DNA from: Caldithrix sp.
GTDB lineage: Bacteria; KSB1; UBA2214; DYKH01
Assembly (NCBI GenBank): GCA_020722685.1
Contig: DYKH01000272.1
Coordinates: forward strand, 1-6,073
DNA: 6,073 nucleotides
Direction: 5' to 3'
Position 1 is the first letter of the stretch, and each line of letters starts with the position of its first letter. Below are positions 1 to 6,051 of the stretch, in pieces. A program made the position numbers and the translations under genes. Under the pieces are notes generated by a model that did no database searches, was not told where the DNA came from, and saw only the letters and a list, made by a program, of their open reading frames with translations.

Positions 1-1463
1 CCTCCTGTTATTGCAACACGGCTTTCGCCATCTGCAATGAGCTCAACATCATAACTCCATAGATAAGCCAGATGACGCAGAGTCAAATCCACATCTCCCA
101 ACAATATACCACGGTCGTCATCATACCGCTTGATGATGAGCCTCCGGTCTCCCCAGCGGTTGACCTTATACACCCGCAAATCCGGGACCCGAAGTATATC
201 CAGATACCGGTCAGCCAACTTCTTACGCACTTCTTTGTACGTGTCTTCACTGGCCACGTGGCTGACTTCCATGTAGTCGCCCTTATCCATGAGCACTGCC
301 ATCTGCATGTCAGCCACCACTTTGGCAGACAGGAACTGACGGATGAAACTTTCATCCCGGAAGTTGTAAGCGGCGTACTGAAGCACACTCACCCAGTTCT
401 TCTCTCCGGCAAAATCAAACTCTTTCTTTTCCTCTGCCGTGGGGTTTTCACATATTCTACGAATATCTGTGAACATGTTAAATCCCAGATGGTAAGGGTT
501 AATATTACCGGTTATGCCACGGGTCTGAACAACCGCAGTATGCGACCTCAAAAACTCTAAGTACTGTCCATCGCTAAGTCCTCCTTTCTCATGCAAGCGG
601 GTCATGATATAGTAGTGGGTAAAGGTCGCCCATCCCTCATTCATGACTTTGCTTCCTATCTGGGGATGCAGATATTGGCCTATGCGCCGGACGATGCGGA
701 TAAGTTCCCTCTTCCAGTTAGGCATGTTGATGGCATTCTTCTCTACGAAGTAAAGAATATTTTCCTCAGGGCTTTCCGGCCAGCGAATTTCTTCGTCAGC
801 TGGGGCGTCTTGACTTGTGGCAGCCGGCTTCAGCACTTCCCACTCCAATAACCTGTCGCGGGCCTCCTGCTCCCTCCTCTTAACTTCTTCCTCCTCAATC
901 TCTTTCTTGGTGAGGGGCTGTGGGCGCTTCCCATAATCAATGCCCCAGTCCTTCAGAGCATGCGCCGCATCCAGCACATTCTCCACAATCTTGGGGCCGT
1001 ATTGCTTTTCACATTCAGCAACATAGGCCTTGGCATATGCCAAGTAATCCAGGATGAAGCTGGCGTCCACACCATCTTTGAAGGCATAGTTGTTCTTGAA
1101 GAAGCTGTTGTGGCCATAGCCGGCATGGGCAATAACCAGCGCCTGTAGCACGCTGGTATTGGTTTCCATCAGATAATTAACACAGGGGTTGCTGTTGATA
1201 ACCAGCTCATATGCGAGGCCATTCTTACCCTGGCGGTAACTCTTTTCTTCCATGGCCCGCAGGCGGCCGAAACTCCAGTGACTATACATCACCGGCAACC
1301 CAGCAGACGCATACGCGTCCAGCATCTGCTCATATGTAATGATCTCAAACTGGTTGGGGTATGTCTCCAGCCGTAGCTCATCCTCGGCAATGCGACGGAT
1401 TTCTCCGTCAGCATTGATAAGCTCGTCCGCGGTCCAGTCCGCGTCTTTAAATAACAAATCCAT
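1..1463 (-). CDS. spoVR: SpoVR family protein (YcgB-like), 3' end cut by window edge
   Basis: The frame is open from the ATG at 1463 to base 1: 487 codons plus two bases, with no stop. Family members are about 500 residues (E. coli YcgB about 510), so probably only a short C-terminal tail is missing. The family is recognised from MYSHWSFG (59-66), YELVINSNPC (85-94), AHAGYGHNSFFKNNYAF (112-128), NEGWATFTHYY (275-285) and INPYHLGFNMFTDIRRICE (321-339). A highly charged helix lies at about 184-208. No signal peptide or membrane segment is seen, so it is probably cytosolic. In Bacillus, SpoVR affects spore cortex formation; its biochemical activity is not established. Conserved H113, H118, E276 and H283 could bind metal (inference). 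The start has an AAGGAG site 6 bases upstream that overlaps the yeaH stop, so translation is probably coupled to yeaH. The family call is very secure; the function is not. Confidence 0.96.
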   Translation of the reverse strand, partial: MDLLFKDADWTADELINADGEIRRIAEDELRLETYPNQFEIITYEQMLDAYASAGLPVMYSHWSFGRLRAMEEKSYRQGKNGLAYELVINSNPCVNYLMETNTSVLQALVIAHAGYGHNSFFKNNYAFKDGVDASFILDYLAYAKAYVAECEKQYGPKIVENVLDAAHALKDWGIDYGKRPQPLTKKEIEEEEVKRREQEARDRLLEWEVLKPAATSQDAPADEEIRWPESPEENILYFVEKNAINMPNWKRELIRIVRRIGQYLHPQIGSKVMNEGWATFTHYYIMTRLHEKGGLSDGQYLEFLRSHTAVVQTRGITGNINPYHLGFNMFTDIRRICENPTAEEKKEFDFAGEKNWVSVLQYAAYNFRDESFIRQFLSAKVVADMQMAVLMDKGDYMEVSHVASEDTYKEVRKKLADRYLDILRVPDLRVYKVNRWGDRRLIIKRYDDDRGILLGDVDLTLRHLAYLWSYDVELIADGESRVAITG

Positions 1464-1469
1464 AACTCT

Positions 1470-1476
1470 CTCCTTA
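1470..1476 (-). promoter_or_regulatory. spoVR ribosome binding site overlapping the yeaH stop codon
   Basis: The minus strand reads TAAGGAGAGAGTTATG. The TAA is the yeaH stop, its two A residues begin the AAGGAG Shine-Dalgarno, and the spoVR ATG follows after 6 bases. No room remains for a promoter, so spoVR is expected to share the yeaH transcript and to be translationally coupled to it. The site also fixes the spoVR start. Confidence 0.85.
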
Positions 1477-2688
1477 TCCTTGAACCTTACCGGCGTCCCG
1501 CTTGCGGCGGAACATGTTTTTGAACTCCTTGACCACATCTTCCTCTACAGGAGCAGAGCCCACGCGGAGATTTGGCAGGGACATCCCCGTAAACAACTCA
1601 TGTAAATCATTGGCCCCAAACATGCCCACTTCCAGATAGGCAATCATCTGCATGTAGCCAGCCAATCTGGTCACCAATTCCATGACCCGGTCATCATCCA
1701 GGCTGTAATTATCCCCATCAGAAGCGTGAACAATATAGCCGTTCCAGTCACCCCCATATTCTGCTCCCCATACTTGCTCAATGAGCTCGTATCCAGAAGA
1801 GGTTACTGTCCCACCCCCTGCTCTGGTGTTGAAGAAGGTTTCCTCATTGGTGCGCACGGCATTACCCGCATAGAGAATGAACTCAGGTTTGACGGTCTTG
1901 TAACGGTTCTGGATGAGTAGATACACAAGAAACATGAAGCGTTTTGCCAAATCAATCTTCTCATCCGTCATGGAACCAGAACAGTCCATGAGGAAGAACA
2001 CAACCGCCTTGACGTTGGGTTTGGGCTGTTCTTCCCGGTTGTTATATCGGAGGTCCACCTCATCAATGAAAATCAGGCGAGTTTTCTTGTCCAGGAGCTC
2101 CAATAGCCGTGCTTCTTCCTCCTCAGTGAGCCCTTCCTTTTCCTTCTTGGCCTCCAACTCATCAATTTCCTCATTGAAAGCCCCGGTGAGCATTTTCTTA
2201 CGCACCATGCTTTGCTTGAGCGTGCGGACCATGTTCAGATTGGCCGGCACGCCAGACTTAGTAAAGCCAGCACGGGCGTAGAGAACGTCTTCCTGGTCTT
2301 CGGTGCGTTTGACCAGGTCAGGAAGTTCAACACCATCAAAGAGGAATTCCAGATACTCCTCAGGAGACAGATAAATCTCCATCTCCCCTTCGACATCTCC
2401 TTGGCCTGAGCCACCGTCACTTCCGCTCTTCTGCTTCCGCATGCGGTCACCCACCTTGAATTCATCATTGTTGATGATGACGGGGTCCGCGTCAGATTGA
2501 TGCCATACGCGAGGCTGTCTGAGCCCCTTTGGAATTGACACGCTACGGCCTGTGACGTCAGAGATGCTACGGGTCTGAAAGTCTTCCAGCACCTTCTCTT
2601 TAATGGACTTTCGGACACGGTCCATCAACTTTTTCTTGCTGGCCCCGCCGGTTGAGCCGGAACTGCGACGATCTACAATGTAAGACAT
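1474..2688 (-). CDS. yeaH: YeaH/YhbH family protein (DUF444) with VWA domain
   Basis: This is a 404-residue protein, close to E. coli YeaH (about 427). The basic, Ser/Gly-rich N terminus (about 1-30) and the segment GLRQPRVWHQS (55-65) are followed by a Gly/Ser-rich linker (88-101). A charged, Glu-rich helical stretch lies at about 172-205. The C-terminal VWA domain starts near 225: the metal-ion-dependent adhesion site is DCSGS (D235, S237, S239), with GGT at 292-294 and HASDGDN at 321-327 completing it. The family is always associated with PrkA. The PrkA/YeaH pair looks like an AAA+/VWA remodelling complex of the MoxR type (inference). The start at 2688 was chosen because it has a strong AAAGGAG site 6 bases upstream and the protein then begins MSYIVDRR, as expected for the family. 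The frame stays open upstream to a GTG at 2901, but those 71 codons cross a terminator and do not resemble YeaH. Confidence 0.96.
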   Translation of the reverse strand: MSYIVDRRSSGSTGGASKKKLMDRVRKSIKEKVLEDFQTRSISDVTGRSVSIPKGLRQPRVWHQSDADPVIINNDEFKVGDRMRKQKSGSDGGSGQGDVEGEMEIYLSPEEYLEFLFDGVELPDLVKRTEDQEDVLYARAGFTKSGVPANLNMVRTLKQSMVRKKMLTGAFNEEIDELEAKKEKEGLTEEEEARLLELLDKKTRLIFIDEVDLRYNNREEQPKPNVKAVVFFLMDCSGSMTDEKIDLAKRFMFLVYLLIQNRYKTVKPEFILYAGNAVRTNEETFFNTRAGGGTVTSSGYELIEQVWGAEYGGDWNGYIVHASDGDNYSLDDDRVMELVTRLAGYMQMIAYLEVGMFGANDLHELFTGMSLPNLRVGSAPVEEDVVKEFKNMFRRKRDAGKVQG

Positions 2689-2694
2689 TTTCTT

Positions 2695-2701
2695 CTCCTT
2701 T
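2695..2701 (-). promoter_or_regulatory. yeaH ribosome binding site (decides the start)
   Basis: AAAGGAG lies 6 bases before the ATG at 2688. It supports this start over the longer open frame that reaches 2901. The surrounding TTAAAGGAGAA is identical to the prkA leader, so both leaders follow one template. Confidence 0.85.
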
Positions 2702-2724
2702 AACGAAAGTTGTGCCACATAAGA

Positions 2725-2733
2725 CTTATACCA
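2725..2733 (-). promoter_or_regulatory. Candidate yeaH-spoVR promoter, TGGTATAAG (extended -10-like)
   Basis: The minus strand reads TGGTATAAG, matching the TG-n-TATAAT extended -10 pattern except for the last base. It sits 36 bases upstream of the yeaH ATG and just downstream of the prkA terminator, where a new promoter would be needed. The same nine bases precede prkA at 4876-4884. No convincing -35 is present: the best 17-base spacing gives TTTTTA, part of the terminator U tract. It could serve host sigma-70 or a phage-modified polymerase; start sites have not been mapped. Confidence 0.5.
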
Positions 2734-2748
2734 CGAACGCGTAGAGCT

Positions 2749-2774
2749 AAAAAAAGCCCACAGAAAAAGTGGGC
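2749..2774 (-). terminator. Intrinsic terminator after prkA
   Basis: On the minus strand GCCCAC (2774-2769), a 7-base loop TTTTTCT and GTGGGC (2761-2756) form a perfect 6-bp GC-rich stem, followed directly by seven T residues (2755-2749). This is a textbook rho-independent terminator for transcripts coming from prkA. The stem lacks a matching T tract in the plus direction, so it acts one way. It separates prkA from yeaH-spoVR. Confidence 0.88.
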
Positions 2775-2796
2775 AAACAACCACGAAGGAATAGGT

Positions 2797-2835
2797 GGAG
2801 AGCATTTCGGGAAGCCCTGCTCTCCGCTTGGGCTT
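2797..2835 (-). other. Structured spacer RNA: 8-bp hairpin or possible H-type pseudoknot
   Basis: Two pairings compete in the minus-strand transcript. The first is an exact 8-bp stem, GGAGAGCA (2825-2818) with TGCTCTCC (2804-2797), which may contain an inner GGG-CTT-CCC hairpin. The second is AAGCCC (2835-2830) with GGGCTT (2817-2812), which encloses the 5' arm of the first. Both can form together as an H-type pseudoknot: stem 1 of 6 bp, loop AAGC of 4, stem 2 of 8 bp, no base between the stems, and a final loop CCCGAAA of 7. These sizes are sterically plausible. The element lies between the prkA stop and the main terminator, so it would be the 3' untranslated region of the prkA transcript. 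It could stabilise the 3' end, bind a ligand, or modulate termination. It matches no family I recognise. Confidence 0.45.
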
Positions 2836-2862
2836 GGTTAGCTGCCGGACCACCACAAAGAG

Positions 2863-2883
2863 AAAAAGGAGAGAGAAATCTCC
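2863..2883 (-). terminator. Weak candidate terminator just after prkA
   Basis: On the minus strand GGAGA (2883-2879), a 6-base loop and TCTCC (2872-2868) form a 5-bp stem followed by TTTTT (2867-2863). It comes 24 bases after the prkA stop. A small hairpin TGCCG/CGGCA (2900-2896 with 2889-2885) lies just before it. The stem is short and the run is pyrimidine-rich, so it may be weak or fortuitous; with the 2749-2774 terminator it would make a tandem pair. Confidence 0.35.
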
Positions 2884-2907
2884 CTGCCGTGGGCCCGGCA
2901 CCTTCCC

Positions 2908-4821
2908 TTAGTGGTGACGGCTGGCGCGGATATAATTTTCCACGAGCAGCCGCACCTGATCCTGCGTGTAACCTGCTTCTTCCATGCGCTTGACAAACGC
3001 GTCATGTTTTTCCTGCTCTTCAGCAGAAACTTTGCTGCCGAAACTGATGACTGGCAACAGATCTTTGATGCTGGAGAACATCTTAGCCTCAATGACTTCA
3101 CGGAGCTTCTCGTAGCTGGTCCACTTGACCACCTTGTCAAGAGCTCGCTGGCGCATGACGAAGTTGACCACTTCCGAGCGGAAGTCCTTGGGATTGCTGA
3201 TGCCGGCTGCCTTTTCCACTTGCTCCAGCTCATGATTCAGGGCCTCACGGTCCATCATGGTGCCGGTGTCAGGGTCACGATAATCCTGATTCTGCAGCCA
3301 GTAGTCGGCAAGCTGCAGATAACGGTCAAATAAATTCTGGCCGTAATCCGCGTAGCTCTCAATGTAAGCCATCTGAAGCTCCTTACCAAGGAACTTCATA
3401 TACTCCGGCCGCAGGTAATCACTCAGGAAGCCCAGGTACTTGGATTCACGATGTGGATCCAGGCTCTCCTTGCGGATCACATCTTCCAGGACCATAAACA
3501 AGTGGACAGGGTTAGCCGCCACTTCCCGTTCCGGGGTGTTGAACACCCGACTCAGCACCTTAAATGCAAAGCGTGTGCTCAGGCCTTCCATGCCTTCGTC
3601 CGGCCCCGCTGCCATTTGATACTCATAGATACTCTTGGCATCCGGGTCTTTCTCCTTGATGGCCTCACCATCATAGACCCTGATCTTGGTGCTTACCTGG
3701 CTATTTTCAGGTACAGTCACCCGGGAAAACACCGAGAACCACCCCAAGGTCTCCAAAGTCTTGGGAGCAATCGGAGCATTACGCAGCTCCGAGTTCTTGA
3801 GCATCTTCTCGTAAATCTTCACCTCTTCCGTTACCCGGAGGTTATAAGGAACCCGGATTACAAACACCCGGTCAAGGAAGGCTTCATTACGGTTGTTGTT
3901 ACGGAAGCTCATCCACTCCGATTCATTGGAGTGAGCCAAGATCAGGCCATCAAACGGCAGGGCGCCAATGGCCTCCGTGCCAAGGTAGTGACGTTCCTGG
4001 GTGGCCGCCAACAACGGATGCAGAGTCTTGATGGGTGCTTTGAAGATTTCAACCATCTCTACTATACCTCGGTTGCCAATATTTAACGCGCCACTATAGC
4101 TGTAAGCGTCTGGGTCATTCTGACTGTAATGCTCCAGCTTACGGATGTCCAGCTTGCCCACCAGGCTGGAAATGTCCTGGTTGTTGTCGTCAGAAGGTTC
4201 CGTACGGGCGACGGCAATCTGTCTTACTTGACTTGGGAACATCTTACGCACACCAAAGTGTTTCAAGTCACCATCCTGCTCCAGCCTCTTTACCGCCCAC
4301 GGACTCAGGGTGTATGGGTAAGCCGTCAAGGGGATACCATACTCCTCCATGACCTGTTCACGGCTTTCTTCCGGAATGAGGCCCAGAGGGCTTTCAAACA
4401 CTGGGCTGTGCTCATTTTTATACGTGAGGACATAGATGGGCAACTCCTCCACCAGGCGCTTCAGACGTTCGGCCAAAGAAGATTTGGCAGAGCCCACGGG
4501 GCCAAGCAAATACAAGATTTGCTTGCTCTCTTCCAGGCCTTGAGCAGCCTGACGCAGGAATCCCACAATTTGTTCAATGACGGGTTCAATACCATAGAAA
4601 TCTTTGAACGCCTCATACTTCTTCACCTTCCGGTTAAGGAAGATGCGGCTGAGCACGGGGTCACTGGCTGTGTCAATGATTTCCGGCTCGCCAATGGCCG
4701 CTAACAAGCGCTGAGTTGCCGTGGCGTAGACCAGAGGGTCTGCCTTGGCCCGTTGAAGGTAATTTTCAAAAGACAGATCTTCATGTTGCAACTTTTTCGC
4801 TGCCATAGATAAATCAAACAT
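2908..4821 (-). CDS. prkA: PrkA/YeaG family AAA+ ATPase with kinase-like C-terminal domain
   Basis: This is a complete 637-residue protein; E. coli YeaG is about 644 and B. subtilis PrkA about 631. An N-terminal helical segment (about 1-60) leads into an AAA+ domain (about 60-380) with Walker A GPVGSAKSS (107-115), a likely Walker B/acidic region GIVEMVEIFKAP (252-263), a sensor-type Asn in AHSNESEW (296-303), and an arginine-rich FLDRVFVIRVP (315-325). The PrkA C-terminal domain, once described as distantly like cAMP-dependent kinase, follows from about 385 to 630. Known relatives are called Ser protein kinases, and a protease activity has also been proposed for the Bacillus protein, so the activity is unsettled. 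It is cytosolic and expected to act with YeaH. The ATG at 4821 has AAAGGAG 7 bases upstream. The gene starts 63 bases after the UDG-exonuclease gene and is followed by its own terminator, which separates it from yeaH. Confidence 0.97.
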   Translation of the reverse strand: MFDLSMAAKKLQHEDLSFENYLQRAKADPLVYATATQRLLAAIGEPEIIDTASDPVLSRIFLNRKVKKYEAFKDFYGIEPVIEQIVGFLRQAAQGLEESKQILYLLGPVGSAKSSLAERLKRLVEELPIYVLTYKNEHSPVFESPLGLIPEESREQVMEEYGIPLTAYPYTLSPWAVKRLEQDGDLKHFGVRKMFPSQVRQIAVARTEPSDDNNQDISSLVGKLDIRKLEHYSQNDPDAYSYSGALNIGNRGIVEMVEIFKAPIKTLHPLLAATQERHYLGTEAIGALPFDGLILAHSNESEWMSFRNNNRNEAFLDRVFVIRVPYNLRVTEEVKIYEKMLKNSELRNAPIAPKTLETLGWFSVFSRVTVPENSQVSTKIRVYDGEAIKEKDPDAKSIYEYQMAAGPDEGMEGLSTRFAFKVLSRVFNTPEREVAANPVHLFMVLEDVIRKESLDPHRESKYLGFLSDYLRPEYMKFLGKELQMAYIESYADYGQNLFDRYLQLADYWLQNQDYRDPDTGTMMDREALNHELEQVEKAAGISNPKDFRSEVVNFVMRQRALDKVVKWTSYEKLREVIEAKMFSSIKDLLPVISFGSKVSAEEQEKHDAFVKRMEEAGYTQDQVRLLVENYIRASRHH

Positions 4822-4828
4822 AACAATT

Positions 4829-4835
4829 CTCCTTT
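4829..4835 (-). promoter_or_regulatory. prkA ribosome binding site
   Basis: AAAGGAG is spaced 7 bases from the prkA ATG at 4821. It supports this ATG over the internal Met at residue 6. The context TTAAAGGAGAA is the same as that before yeaH. Confidence 0.8.
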
Positions 4836-4875
4836 AAGGTGTTAAGAAATAAGACGTTAAATGCGCCTCATCTAC

Positions 4876-4884
4876 CTTATACCA
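4876..4884 (-). promoter_or_regulatory. Candidate prkA promoter, TGGTATAAG, abutting upstream stop codon
   Basis: The minus strand reads TGGTATAAG directly after the TGA stop of the UDG-exonuclease gene, 54 bases before the prkA ATG. It is identical over nine bases to the motif before yeaH (2725-2733) and fits an extended -10 element. No good -35 hexamer is visible upstream, where the sequence is still coding. No terminator is seen in the 63-base gap, so prkA may also be reached by readthrough from the gene upstream. Confidence 0.5.
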
Positions 4885-6051
4885 TCATAACAAGTCCTCG
4901 TAACCCCCAAGCCCCGTTTCCCACAAGAAATCCTGCACGGCTGGCTTCAGGCCGTATTCTCCCTGGGTCCCAGAGTTAAGACTGTGCATGTAGAGCATTG
5001 TATCCTCAATGGGAGTGACCTTGAGGTTTTTGACTATTCTCACATATAAAGCGTCAAACTTGATATTATGCCCCACCTTCAATATGTTTGGGTCCACTAA
5101 TAAGGGTGCCAGGGCGACCCAGGCCTCATTGGGATCATACCAATCCTCCGGCATGTCCTTATGCCAGAGAGTGACCACCCAGGCCTTTGTACCATCCTCC
5201 GTGCCAAACTGGGCTGTAAGAATCTTTGCCGTCTCAGCCCAGGGATCCAATGTAGAGGTTTCAATATCAAAGCTCACCACCGTCTCATTTCCCAGGGCCT
5301 CCAGCATCTCATACACCTGTTCCATGGATTGAGTGATCACCAGTTGCTGCTTGGCTTTTTCCACGGCCTGCTCCAGACTTGGTGGACGTATACCATTGGC
5401 CAGATCTTTTACCTTTCGGAGGTCCCGAAGCAGTATGGAAATATAGTCAGGGCCCCAACAGTCCCCGCTACTATTCTGGCGTATCATAAACAATATGCGC
5501 GGGTCATAGGTGGCCACAACAGGAATGCGCTCAGGCCCCCAATACATAGTGTCTCCCCGTGACCCTTTCAGACCCAGGGTGTGAAGGGCATTGGGGCCGC
5601 AGGCCAGTATGGCTTTTGGTCTGGTGTCTCTGATCAGCTGCTGAATGTAAGAAGAGCAATGCTTGACCACTTTCAGTGGCACCTTGTAGTCCTGCTGAGT
5701 GCATAGGTAAGCCGGCGTGAAAAACGCGGGCATATTCAGTGCTTCAGAAATCATATCCACAATCCGCTTTGTGCGGTCGGAACCCACCACCGTGGTGCGT
5801 CCATTCTTCTCCTCATCCATATACCGGTGAGGTAAAATGACCATGACCGGTTCTTCGCTGCGGGTTTTCTGGGTCCAGGTGCCGTTCAAGCTGGGCATGC
5901 GGCTCTTGCATGGAGCTGGGCATATCTTGCAGTAACGCTCCTGTATGGAGGCGAAATCTTCCTTTTCTCTGATATATTTAAGAACGGAAGGGGTTATTTT
6001 GGGGTTCTCGTATAGTTCGTCCAATGTTTGGTTCTTGACCGCAGTTGCCAT
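4885..6051 (-). CDS. UDG-like domain fused to a truncated Pol I-type 3'-5' exonuclease domain
   Basis: The 388-residue protein has two parts. Residues about 35-210 resemble family-4 uracil-DNA glycosylases: CKIC (C41, C44) plus C117 and C132 fit the four Fe-S ligands, and RPKAILACGPNALHTLG (144-160) and TYDPRIL (181-187) fit core strands. However, LPHRY (73-77) stands where GEAPG is expected and D183 where the catalytic His is expected, so glycosylase activity is doubtful. Residues about 250-388 match the start of a DEDD exonuclease: Exo I FDIET (D262, E264), Exo II GHNIKFD (N329, D333), then EDTMLY (349-354) and GLKPAVQDFL (367-376). The protein stops before the Exo III Tyr-x3-Asp motif, expected about 20 residues on, and has no polymerase domain. 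SPO1-type phage polymerases share this domain order, so it looks like the front of such a polymerase. An in-frame TAG at 6067-6069 and the lack of other ATGs fix the start. Confidence 0.85.
   Translation of the reverse strand: MATAVKNQTLDELYENPKITPSVLKYIREKEDFASIQERYCKICPAPCKSRMPSLNGTWTQKTRSEEPVMVILPHRYMDEEKNGRTTVVGSDRTKRIVDMISEALNMPAFFTPAYLCTQQDYKVPLKVVKHCSSYIQQLIRDTRPKAILACGPNALHTLGLKGSRGDTMYWGPERIPVVATYDPRILFMIRQNSSGDCWGPDYISILLRDLRKVKDLANGIRPPSLEQAVEKAKQQLVITQSMEQVYEMLEALGNETVVSFDIETSTLDPWAETAKILTAQFGTEDGTKAWVVTLWHKDMPEDWYDPNEAWVALAPLLVDPNILKVGHNIKFDALYVRIVKNLKVTPIEDTMLYMHSLNSGTQGEYGLKPAVQDFLWETGLGGYEDLL

Noticed and set aside
164..172. Further GTATAAGG match on the minus strand, like the promoter motif
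   Set aside because: It lies inside the conserved spoVR coding region, lacks the TGG prefix and precedes no visible gene start.
72..560. Plus-strand open frame of 162 codons opposite the SpoVR C-terminal half
   Set aside because: Antisense to conserved SpoVR sequence, with His-rich low-information content typical of shadow frames.
2461..2480. Inverted repeat TCATCA/TGATGA
   Set aside because: It is short, within yeaH coding sequence, and has no adjacent T tract or regulatory context.
2689..2901. In-frame 71-codon N-terminal extension of YeaH beginning at a GTG
   Set aside because: It crosses the prkA terminator and the structured spacer, has no family resemblance, and the ATG at 2688 has a strong ribosome site.
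3451..4086. Plus-strand open frame of 211 codons opposite prkA
   Set aside because: It lies wholly antisense to a well conserved PrkA coding region and its product has no recognisable domain.
4129..4704. Plus-strand open frame of 191 codons opposite the PrkA AAA+ region
   Set aside because: Antisense shadow with no recognisable domain; the minus-strand frame encodes clear Walker motifs.
4834..4887. Stop-codon readthrough (TGA as Trp or recoded) extending the UDG-exonuclease protein
   Set aside because: Readthrough adds only 17 codons before a TAA, they do not resemble an Exo III motif, and the other genes show no sign of TGA recoding.
5161..5562. Plus-strand open frames of 107 and 133 codons (5009-5332 and 5161-5562) opposite the UDG-exonuclease gene
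   Set aside because: Both are antisense to a frame with clear Fe-S cysteine and exonuclease motifs, and neither resembles a known protein.
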